Source: an uncultured Acidimicrobiaceae bacterium (GTDB lineage Bacteria; Actinomycetota; Acidimicrobiia; Acidimicrobiales; Ilumatobacteraceae). From it: a stretch of DNA of 5,173 nucleotides. The stretch lies in the NCBI GenBank assembly GCA_903934195.1, contig CAIZMV010000194.1, forward strand, positions 1 through 5,173, written 5' to 3'. The notes under the pieces were generated by a model. It was not told where the DNA came from. It did no database searches and saw nothing but the letters and a program-made list of their open reading frames with translations. Below, piece by piece: positions 1 to 5,173 of the stretch. Each line of letters opens with the position of its first letter. The first letter of the stretch is position 1. A program made the translations under genes and the position numbers.

Positions 1-645
1 AGGATCTTCTGGCGATGTGATGTCACCGATGTAGTAATCGATGAACGCTGCCATGTCGACGTTGCGCAGGAATGGACCTGCTCCATTTTCAACATAGGAC
101 TCTGTGCCCATTCGGCAATCGGTAACGGGGTAGATAAGCGCCTGAAATACAAGAGGTACTGGTTGCAATTGCGCTACGACGGCTGCAAGGTTTCCGCCAG
201 CACTGTCTCCACCTACTGAAATGCGCGTTGGGTCAATACCGATCTCATCTGCATTTTGGTGCGCCCACAATGTGGCGCGAATGCAATCTTCTAAGCCAGC
301 AGGAAATGGATCTTCAGGCGCAAGTCTGTATCCGACTGACAGCACTGCGTGACCGGATTGGTTGGCAAGTGAGCGACACACAGCGTCATGGGAATTAAGT
401 GACCCGACAACCCAGCCACCACCGTGGAAAAAGACAAGCAATCCCATGTCGTTTCCTGCGCGTGGCTTGTACAAACGGCAAAGAACGCCTAACGCATTGA
501 CATCGCGAATTTCATGCACATGTTCGTCTGAGACATAGTCAGGTCGTGCAAGGCGAGCTTCTTCCGGTGTTTGATCTGCAAAACCTTTTTGCCCGCGCGA
601 TGCCATCAAGGCAACAAGGCGTTCTGCTTGAGGATGCAGTGTCAT
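1..645 (-). CDS. Alpha/beta-hydrolase, HSL-type (family IV) esterase/lipase, 3' end cut by window
   Basis: Translating the minus strand from the ATG at 645 gives 215 residues open to the window edge, so the C-terminus is missing. The protein has the hallmarks of the hormone-sensitive-lipase group: the oxyanion-hole motif HGGGW at residues 74-78, the YRLAPE segment at 106-111, and the nucleophile elbow GDSAGG with catalytic Ser148. Family members are usually about 300-320 residues, so the catalytic Asp and His should lie beyond position 1. There is no signal peptide, so a cytoplasmic hydrolase of small acyl esters is expected; the substrate cannot be read from the sequence. The start lies 3 nt after the TAA stop of the FrhB-like gene, with only a weak purine-rich stretch before it, which suggests translational coupling. 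A link to nitrogen metabolism is not evident. The family call is firm and the physiological role unknown. Confidence 0.9.
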   Translation of the reverse strand, partial: MTLHPQAERLVALMASRGQKGFADQTPEEARLARPDYVSDEHVHEIRDVNALGVLCRLYKPRAGNDMGLLVFFHGGGWVVGSLNSHDAVCRSLANQSGHAVLSVGYRLAPEDPFPAGLEDCIRATLWAHQNADEIGIDPTRISVGGDSAGGNLAAVVAQLQPVPLVFQALIYPVTDCRMGTESYVENGAGPFLRNVDMAAFIDYYIGDITSPEDP

Positions 646-648
646 GGC

Positions 649-1848
649 TTACTCTGCAGGCTTTGGAGCAGCGTCAGCAGCAGGTTCAGCCTTTTTCTTA
701 ACGGCTGGTGTTCCGACTTTGACAGAAGTTTCTGCCCAGTCCGGCCAACGACGACGGCTCACGATTGACAATGTGCGAAGAAGTTTCATTGCTACTTCGT
801 CTTCTTGTGCAGGGCGAGCGATGATGACATTGTCAGCGATCATGCGGTTGATGACTTCTTCACCGAGTGCCGTACGAACGATGGTGAGTGTCCAGTCATT
901 GTCTTTGCCAATGCCTCCAGTAGCGATGTCTGAATGCTCTGCAGCAAAGTCTGGACAGCTCTTGCAGCCGGTACGAGTCCAGCCGTGGCATTCCTTCAAA
1001 TCGATTTCGTGGAATGAACCATCTTTCATCCAGATTTGAAATGCGCCCTTGATGTTCATCTTGACCATGTCTTCTTTTTTCAGGCCGTACTTTGCCTCAA
1101 AGAGCTCAGGAAAGATTGCATCATCGAAAGTCTTAGAGCACAGAAGTCCAATGTTGAAGAGGAATGGCTTCGAAACTTTTCCTGCTTTGCGGTCCCACAT
1201 GACTGGGGGAGACGATGTCTGACATCCCATACCCACAAGTGCAAGACGTGACAAACCTTTTTCTTTTGCTTCTGGCAATGCAAGTGGGTTTGCGCAGTAT
1301 GTGTAACGGCTACCGGCGGTTGCAAGCACTTCTTCGCGGTTTGTAACAACTGCTGGTTTTGCTTTCCATTTGTCGTCTTCTTCAACGCCACTAACGAGCG
1401 CACCATCGATGTAGTCATTCTTAAGAAGCCAAATCAACATTGCCGAGACGAATCCGCCGTCTTGACCTTTTGTGTGCTCTTCGGTATCTACTGCGCGAGT
1501 AAGAAGTAGTTGGCGCCAGATACCTGACATCTCGTCTGGTTCACGCGTGCGGCCAAACAAGTGCATGTCTGCAGATTCTTCCCATTTACGGAAGCGTGGG
1601 CATGCACGGGTACATGTGGTGCAACCTTTTTCACCATGGATGCAGTTATCGAGACCGAGTTCTTCTTCAATATGAAACGGCTTGTACTTGCCCTCTTCAT
1701 GTTCGTACCCAATGACATCGTGTGGGCACGTAACTACGCATCCGGCGCATCCGGTGCATAGTCCAGTCTCAATGACCTCTTCGTAGAGCTCTTTCCATTG
1801 TGCGGTCCAGCGAGTTGCTTTTGCGGGGGTGTCTGCCGTCATTGTCAT
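649..1848 (-). CDS. FrhB/FdhB-family iron-sulfur flavoprotein (coenzyme F420 hydrogenase/dehydrogenase beta-subunit-like)
   Basis: This 399-residue protein has a ferredoxin-like N-terminus with two cysteine sets. C31, C34, C37 and C41 form a classic CxxCxxCxxxCP [4Fe-4S] motif, and C69, C76, C79 and C83 form a less regular second one. An FrhB_FdhB N-domain follows at about 113-190 (KGQDGGF at 128-133, typical of the family). The FrhB C-domain runs from about 195 to 345, with C209, the GLLCSKTF segment (C237), and C287, C295 and C298 before the stretch ending GGIG (311-314). The tail after about 376 is Ala/Lys/Pro-rich and probably disordered. Family members carry FAD and usually pass electrons between F420 and iron-sulfur partners. 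A two-cluster N-terminus on an FrhB core resembles FpoF/FqoF (F420H2 oxidoreductases) more than the single-cluster hydrogenase subunit. No hydrogenase partner is present. The gene starts 16 nt after glnK, with no clear Shine-Dalgarno; an in-frame ATG two codons on (1842) is an alternative start. F420 as substrate is inferred from the family. Confidence 0.87.
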   Translation of the reverse strand: MTMTADTPAKATRWTAQWKELYEEVIETGLCTGCAGCVVTCPHDVIGYEHEEGKYKPFHIEEELGLDNCIHGEKGCTTCTRACPRFRKWEESADMHLFGRTREPDEMSGIWRQLLLTRAVDTEEHTKGQDGGFVSAMLIWLLKNDYIDGALVSGVEEDDKWKAKPAVVTNREEVLATAGSRYTYCANPLALPEAKEKGLSRLALVGMGCQTSSPPVMWDRKAGKVSKPFLFNIGLLCSKTFDDAIFPELFEAKYGLKKEDMVKMNIKGAFQIWMKDGSFHEIDLKECHGWTRTGCKSCPDFAAEHSDIATGGIGKDNDWTLTIVRTALGEEVINRMIADNVIIARPAQEDEVAMKLLRTLSIVSRRRWPDWAETSVKVGTPAVKKKAEPAADAAPKPAE

Positions 1849-1864
1849 GCATGCAGACTAGGGG

Positions 1865-2203
1865 CTAGATGGCGTCTGCTCCATGTTCGCCCGTACGGAT
1901 GCGGATGATCTGTTCCACGTTGGTAACCCAGATCTTTCCGTCCCCGATCTTGCCTGTTGAGGCTGACTCGCGAATCACGTCAAGAGTGCGCTCGAGGGAG
2001 TTGTCCTCAACGACCAGCTCAATTCGCACCTTCGGTACAAAATCGATTTGGTATTCAGAACCACGGTAGGTCTCGGTATGTCCGCCCTGGCGGCCAAAGC
2101 CCTTGACCTCGGTCACGGTGATGCCTTGGACGCCTGCTGCTTTGAGAGCCTCTTTTACGTCATCAAGTTTGAACGGCTTCACGATTGCTGTAATCAACTT
2201 CAT
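1865..2203 (-). CDS. glnK: P-II nitrogen regulatory protein (GlnK/GlnB type), complete
   Basis: The 112-residue length is exactly that of canonical P-II proteins. It opens MKLITAIVKPFKLDDVK and has the effector residues expected of the family: the GFGRQ segment with Gln39 (Mg/2-oxoglutarate site), a T-loop with Tyr51 in RGSEYQIDF, the B-loop TGKIGDGKIW (83-92) with Lys90, and the C-terminal Arg101/Arg103. Such trimers bind ATP, ADP and 2-oxoglutarate and insert their T-loops into Amt channels to block ammonium entry. Tyr51 is the residue covalently modified in other bacteria (adenylylated in studied actinobacteria, uridylylated in proteobacteria). The gene follows the second Amt gene by 39 nt, the standard amt-glnK arrangement. 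A GAAGG Shine-Dalgarno is visible at 2216-2220, 12 nt before the ATG, which is somewhat distant. GlnK and GlnB cannot be told apart by sequence alone; linkage to amt favours GlnK. Confidence 0.97.
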   Translation of the reverse strand: MKLITAIVKPFKLDDVKEALKAAGVQGITVTEVKGFGRQGGHTETYRGSEYQIDFVPKVRIELVVEDNSLERTLDVIRESASTGKIGDGKIWVTNVEQIIRIRTGEHGADAI

Positions 2204-2242
2204 GGTCTTAGTCTGCCTTCTGTATGTAGGTGAAAGTGTTCA

Positions 2243-3493
2243 TTACTGGTACGCCGCTTCTGCGTGTTGGCTTTGGTCAAGACCAACAAGTTCATCTTCT
2301 GTGCTGACGCGTAGCCCGATTGTGGCATCAAGGATCTTTGCCGCCGCCCACGTGACAATGAATGAGAAGGCGAAAGTAGCACCAATGGCAATGAGTTGGT
2401 TGACCAGCAGTTTGGACCCGCCATCAAAGAGAACGCCGTCAAAGCCGAGTGAGTTGACCTTTGTATCTGAAAAGAATCCAAGTAGAAGTGCTCCGAGAAT
2501 TCCGCCTACAAGGTGCACTGCAATTACATCGAGACTGTCGTCGAAGTTAAACCGAGTTTTCAATGTAAGCGCGAGATAGCAGACAGCACCGGCCACAAGT
2601 CCAATGATGATGGGGGCAGCGCCACCAACGAAACCAGCACATGGTGTGATGGCTACAAGGCCTGCAACTGCGCCGGAAGCCGCACCCAAAGTCGTTGCGT
2701 GTCCTGCGCGTAGTTTTTCAACTACCAACCATGCCAACATTCCGCTAGCAGCGGCAAGATGTGTGTTCACAAGTGCTTGAGCAGCGAGCCCATTTGCCAG
2801 AAGTGCAGAGCCGGCGTTGAAACCGAACCAACCGAACCACAAGATTCCTGTGCCAAGCATGACGAAAGGAAGATTGTGTGGTGGCATTGCCTCACGTGGC
2901 CAGCCTTTACGGTTACCCAACACAAGGATGACTGCAAGAGCAGCTGCCCCAGCATTGATGTGCACTACTGCACCCCCCGCGAAGTCGAGTGCGCCACGTT
3001 GGAACAGCCAACCGTTCGGACTGAACACCCAGTGCGCAACAGTGGGGTAGACGATGATTGCCCAAATACCAATCAGGATTGCATAGGCAGAGAATTTCAA
3101 ACGGTCTGCAGTTGCACCCGTAATTAGCGCAGGAGTGATTACTGCAAACATCATTTGATACGCAAAGAACGCGAGAACTGGAATGGCTAATGCAAAGTCA
3201 CCGGTGTAACCAGGAAGGGATTCGATAGTTGCGAGATCTTTCATCAAGGCAAAGTCAAAGTTGCCGATGTACTTGCCGGTACCGCCAAAAGCCAAACTGA
3301 ATCCGACTGTTGCCCAAATCACACTGATGAGTCCCATTGCAAAGAAGTTCTGCATCAACATGCCGAGAACGTTCTTTGAGCGAACCATTCCGCCATAGAA
3401 GAACGCAAGTCCTGGGGTCATGAAAGCTACGAGGGCTGCTGAAGTCAGCACCCAAGCCGTAGCTCCTGAATCAATAGTTGCACCAAGCATCAT
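2243..3493 (-). CDS. amt: Ammonium transporter (Amt/MEP/Rh family), second copy, 416 aa
   Basis: This is an integral membrane protein with about eleven hydrophobic segments and no cleavable signal. It begins with the family's N-terminal pattern (PGLAFFYGGMVRSKN, 27-41). Conduction-site features are present: YQMMFA (112-117) with gate Phe116, DFAGGAVVH with Asp170 and the first pore His178, GWFGFNAGS (221-229) with Phe225 and Ser229, and the second pore His327 in DVIAVH. The position matching E. coli AmtB Trp148 appears to be Phe157 (AHWVF). The cytosolic tail retains the E-x-x-GLD motif (401-405) used for coupling between subunits and for GlnK contact. The gene starts ATGATG, with a good AGGGAG Shine-Dalgarno 8 nt upstream. 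It is followed by its own P-II gene and is well diverged from the 449-aa channel next door, so this is not a recent tandem copy. It imports ammonium (NH4+/NH3) across the cytoplasmic membrane. Confidence 0.96.
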   Translation of the reverse strand: MMLGATIDSGATAWVLTSAALVAFMTPGLAFFYGGMVRSKNVLGMLMQNFFAMGLISVIWATVGFSLAFGGTGKYIGNFDFALMKDLATIESLPGYTGDFALAIPVLAFFAYQMMFAVITPALITGATADRLKFSAYAILIGIWAIIVYPTVAHWVFSPNGWLFQRGALDFAGGAVVHINAGAAALAVILVLGNRKGWPREAMPPHNLPFVMLGTGILWFGWFGFNAGSALLANGLAAQALVNTHLAAASGMLAWLVVEKLRAGHATTLGAASGAVAGLVAITPCAGFVGGAAPIIIGLVAGAVCYLALTLKTRFNFDDSLDVIAVHLVGGILGALLLGFFSDTKVNSLGFDGVLFDGGSKLLVNQLIAIGATFAFSFIVTWAAAKILDATIGLRVSTEDELVGLDQSQHAEAAYQ

Positions 3494-3501
3494 TTCTGTG
3501 T

Positions 3502-3532
3502 CTCCCTAGTTGTATTAGAGAGCAACGCTAGG
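3502..3532 (-). promoter_or_regulatory. Ribosome binding site of the 416-aa Amt gene within a possible leader hairpin
   Basis: On the minus strand, the Shine-Dalgarno AGGGAG (3507-3502) sits 8 nt before the ATG at 3493. The AGG part also forms the end of a short inverted repeat: CCTAGCGTTG (3532-3523) can pair with CAACTAGG (3512-3505), giving eight base pairs with a two-base CG bulge and a 10-nt loop. The loop contains CTCTCT, which could itself pair with the Shine-Dalgarno. Either fold would partly hide the ribosome site. The stem is A+T-moderate and short, so it may be chance. It would not be transcribed if the promoter is the TAATAC-like element at 3517-3512. Confidence 0.35.
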
Positions 3533-3540
3533 AATCGGTT

Positions 3541-3567
3541 GTTTCAGGAATGTTTCGCTTTGGTGAA
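3541..3567 (-). promoter_or_regulatory. Candidate GlnR-type operator upstream of the 416-aa Amt gene
   Basis: Reading the minus strand, three 5-mers are spaced by exactly 6 nt: TTCAC (3567-3563), GAAAC (3556-3552) and GAAAC (3545-3541). The 11-bp helical repeat and the GAAAC word match the published actinobacterial GlnR recognition pattern, in which gTnAC and GaAAC boxes alternate with 6-nt gaps. The first and third units deviate from the gTnAC box. The array lies about 50-75 nt upstream of the Amt start and just upstream of a weak TAATAC-like -10 element (3517-3512) that has no good -35, a placement that suits an activator. GlnR itself is not in the window, so the assignment is inference from motif and target gene. 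Confidence 0.4.
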
Positions 3568-3585
3568 AGGCAGGACAACGCAAAC

Positions 3586-3622
3586 GGCCCGCGTCAACCA
3601 CTCCATTGTGGTGACGCGGGCC
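3586..3622 (-). terminator. G+C-rich intergenic hairpin after the 449-aa Amt gene, probable terminator or attenuator
   Basis: A near-perfect inverted repeat starts 22 nt after the stop codon of the 449-aa Amt gene. GGCCCGCGTCA plus CCAC pair with GTGG plus TGACGCGGGCC, giving 15 base pairs interrupted only by one bulged A (3597), with a 6-nt loop at 3602-3607. On the minus strand the sequence just after the stem (GTTTGCGTTGT) is only moderately T-rich, so it is not a textbook intrinsic terminator. U-poor hairpin terminators are known in actinobacteria. It would separate the glnK-amt transcript from the following amt-glnK unit, or act as partial read-through control or as a 3'-end stabiliser. 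Confidence 0.65.
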
Positions 3623-3644
3623 GAAGCGTCTGTAAAGGGAGAGA

Positions 3645-4994
3645 TCAGGTGAACTCTGGGTATGCCTTGACTCCCATTTCAGGAACATCGAGACCCATGA
3701 TCTCATCTTCCTCTGAGGAACGGATTCCGCCCTTTGTGATCTTGTTCTGAATTTTGAAGAATCCATATGCGATCGGGAAGATCACACACAAGATGACTGC
3801 AACACCAAGCGCTTGCGCACCAAGTTGGCCCCAGTCTCCCTTGATGATTCCTTCGATGCCTTTTGTTGGTGAACCATTCCAACCGGCGCCGTAGCTACCG
3901 TTTGAAAAGATTCCCACAGCGAGTACACCGAAGATTCCGTTGACACCGTGAACTGCTATTGCACCCACTGGGTCATCGATCTTCAACTTGCGCTCAACGA
4001 AGAACACTGCCTCGATTGCAAGTACCGCTGCAATTGTTCCAATTACTGCTGCTGCCCATGGCGCGACGAATGCACATGGTGCAGTGATTGCTACAAGACC
4101 AGCGAGCATTCCGTTTACCATCATGCCTGGGTCCGGTTTTCCGGTGCGCTTTGTGATGTAAACCATTGCTGCGATTGCACCGAAAGCTCCTGCGATTGCA
4201 GTGTTTGTGGCTGCAGTTGCGAACTGAACATCAGTTGCTGCGAACGTACTGGCGGCGTTGAAGCCAAACCATCCAAACAACAAGATGAACGTTCCGAGCA
4301 TTGCCATCGGAATGTGGTGACCAGGAATTGCACGAGGAGTTCCATCAGCACCGAACTTGCCGATACGTGGCCCAAGAACAATTGCGCCAGCTAGAGCAGC
4401 AACGCCACCCACGGCATGCACAACACCTGAACCAGCGAAGTCAACGTAACCAGCACCAAGACTCATGGTGTCCCATGTCTTTGAGAGCCAGCCGCCGCCC
4501 CATGTCCACGCAGCGAACAACGGGTAATAAATTGCGCCGCAAAAAACACCCCAGATTGTGAAGCTGCTCCACTTCCAACGCTCTGCCATAGAGCCTGTTG
4601 GAATTGTTGCAACGGTGTCCATGAAGGCAACCATGTAGAGGAAGAATCCGAGAACTGCCGGAGTGATTGCGTCGCCGGATAACGCCCAGCCACCTTGGAA
4701 CAAGAAGATCCAGTTGCCGCTACCTAGCAATGCACCGCCAACAGGCTGGTCCATTCCAATAAGTGCGGTGCTGAATCCGCCGAATGCCAGTGGGAATCCG
4801 ATGAAGAAAAACCCAATGAATCCGAGGCCAAAGATGGCAAAGTTTGTGCTCATGACGTGAGCTGCGTGTTTCGCGCGAGTGAAACCAGTTTCCACGAGAG
4901 CAAAACCTGCTTGCATGAAAACAACTAGCGCTGCTCCAATAACGACCCACAGAAGGTTGATCTGTGTTCCTAGAATTTGTACATCAGATTGCAT
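3645..4994 (-). CDS. amt: Ammonium transporter (Amt/MEP/Rh family), first copy, 449 aa
   Basis: A polytopic membrane protein with about eleven hydrophobic segments and the Amt core: gate Phe124 preceding a TGSMAER segment (133-139), WTWGGGW (163-169) with the family's pore-roof Trp, DFAGSGVVH with Asp185 and pore His193, GWFGFNAAS (241-249), and the second pore His349 in DPVGAIAVHG. The C-terminal tail has RSSEEDEIMGLD (425-436), the conserved cytosolic coupling motif, followed by a KAYPE end. The start ATG overlaps the upstream P-II gene by 11 nt. An AGAAGG Shine-Dalgarno (5005-5000) lies 5 nt before it, inside the P-II coding region, so translation of the two is probably coupled. Compared with the 416-aa paralogue it has longer loops around 172-183 and 363-390 and belongs to a different Amt subgroup. 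It imports ammonium and is presumably gated by the P-II protein encoded just upstream. Confidence 0.96.
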   Translation of the reverse strand: MQSDVQILGTQINLLWVVIGAALVVFMQAGFALVETGFTRAKHAAHVMSTNFAIFGLGFIGFFFIGFPLAFGGFSTALIGMDQPVGGALLGSGNWIFLFQGGWALSGDAITPAVLGFFLYMVAFMDTVATIPTGSMAERWKWSSFTIWGVFCGAIYYPLFAAWTWGGGWLSKTWDTMSLGAGYVDFAGSGVVHAVGGVAALAGAIVLGPRIGKFGADGTPRAIPGHHIPMAMLGTFILLFGWFGFNAASTFAATDVQFATAATNTAIAGAFGAIAAMVYITKRTGKPDPGMMVNGMLAGLVAITAPCAFVAPWAAAVIGTIAAVLAIEAVFFVERKLKIDDPVGAIAVHGVNGIFGVLAVGIFSNGSYGAGWNGSPTKGIEGIIKGDWGQLGAQALGVAVILCVIFPIAYGFFKIQNKITKGGIRSSEEDEIMGLDVPEMGVKAYPEFT

Positions 4995-5173
4995 CGGTTC
5001 CTTCTTCCCCTGTGCGTAAACGGATAAGTCGTGTTACTTCGGTGATCCAGATTTTTCCGTCACCAATTTTTCCTGTGGCTGCTGCCGTGCGAATGGTGTC
5101 GACCACGCTGTCGACTTGGGAGTCGTCAACGACGAGCTCTATTTGTACTTTTGGCACGAAATCAATTGCATAT
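4984..5173 (-). CDS. glnK: P-II nitrogen regulatory protein (GlnK/GlnB type), C-terminal 62 residues, 5' end outside window
   Basis: The minus-strand frame entering at 5173 encodes 62 residues ending in a TGA at 4986-4984. It begins with the codon for the T-loop tyrosine (Tyr51 by alignment to the complete P-II gene), continues AIDFVPKVQIELVV, and contains the B-loop TGKIGDGKIW and the C-terminal RLRTGEEGTDAI. By hand count about 40 of 62 residues match the other P-II protein in this window, so the two are clear but old paralogues. The missing N-terminal 50 residues should lie just beyond 5173. The stop codon lies inside the Amt gene (ATGCAATCTGA, 11-nt overlap), so P-II is translated first and the channel second, the reverse of the usual amt-glnK order. 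No frameshift or lost effector residue is visible in the part present. Confidence 0.95.
   Translation of the reverse strand, partial: YAIDFVPKVQIELVVDDSQVDSVVDTIRTAAATGKIGDGKIWITEVTRLIRLRTGEEGTDAI

Noticed and set aside
644..1039. 131-codon open frame on the plus strand opposite the FrhB-like gene
   Set aside because: It lies wholly antisense to a well-supported gene, its translation is a low-complexity Ser/Ala mix with no recognisable domain, and it has no good ribosome site.
649..1848. FrhB-like gene as part of a hydrogenase or formate dehydrogenase
   Set aside because: No large or small hydrogenase subunit, formate dehydrogenase alpha subunit or maturation gene occurs in the window.
2103..2579. 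158-codon plus-strand open frame spanning the glnK/amt junction
   Set aside because: It crosses two solid minus-strand genes and their gap; its Ser/Pro/Thr-rich composition is what an antisense reading of these genes gives.
3494..3644. Small RNA, tRNA or riboswitch in the gap between the two Amt genes
   Set aside because: The gap is only 151 bp; no tRNA cloverleaf or known riboswitch core (including glutamine-type) could be recognised, and a terminator-like hairpin with an operator-like array explains the structure better.
3948..4394. 148-codon Cys-rich plus-strand open frame resembling a metal-binding protein
   Set aside because: The cysteines come from antisense reading of Ala- and Gly-rich membrane segments of the Amt gene; there is no ordered Cys spacing and no independent start signal.
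2243..4994. Possible recent tandem duplication of one amt gene
   Set aside because: The two proteins differ in length, loop lengths and motif variants, and no long identical nucleotide stretch is seen between them.

Overview
The window carries six genes, all on the minus strand, so the reading order runs from position 5173 down to 1. Base composition is near 50% G+C, intergenic gaps are short, and an F420-type flavoprotein sits in a nitrogen-uptake cluster. This suggests a free-living actinobacterium of moderate G+C, possibly aquatic or from Acidimicrobiia-like lineages. There is no rRNA or other marker here, so the assignment is inference.

Layout in the direction of transcription: (1) the C-terminal half of a P-II signalling protein, cut by the window edge exactly at T-loop residue Tyr51. 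(2) A 449-residue Amt ammonium channel whose start codon overlaps the end of that P-II gene by 11 nt. (3) A 151-bp gap holding a strong G+C-rich hairpin, a 5-mer direct-repeat array resembling a GlnR-type operator, and a small leader hairpin touching the ribosome binding site of the next gene. (4) A second Amt channel of 416 residues. (5) A second, complete P-II protein of 112 residues. (6) A 399-residue iron-sulfur flavoprotein of the FrhB/FdhB (coenzyme F420 hydrogenase/dehydrogenase beta subunit) family with an N-terminal two-cluster ferredoxin-like region. (7) The first 215 residues of an HSL-type (family IV) alpha/beta-hydrolase, cut by the other window edge.

The core is an ammonium uptake and sensing island. 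Two different Amt channels are each paired with their own P-II regulator, in opposite order (P-II then Amt, and Amt then P-II). P-II proteins sense ATP/ADP and 2-oxoglutarate, and the GlnK type binds Amt trimers to close them when nitrogen is plentiful. The FrhB-like protein follows the second P-II gene after only 16 nt, so it is probably co-transcribed with the channel and sensor. In many actinobacteria a glnD-type P-II modifying enzyme gene follows amt-glnK. Here that place is taken by a putative F420/flavin/ferredoxin oxidoreductase. The esterase is only 3 nt further on and is probably a passenger of the same transcript.

Most of this is conserved biology. The parts most worth a second look are the F420-type oxidoreductase in the nitrogen operon, the mirrored duplicate P-II/Amt pairs, and the compact regulatory gap between the two Amt genes. 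No mobile element, CRISPR array, tRNA or rRNA was seen.
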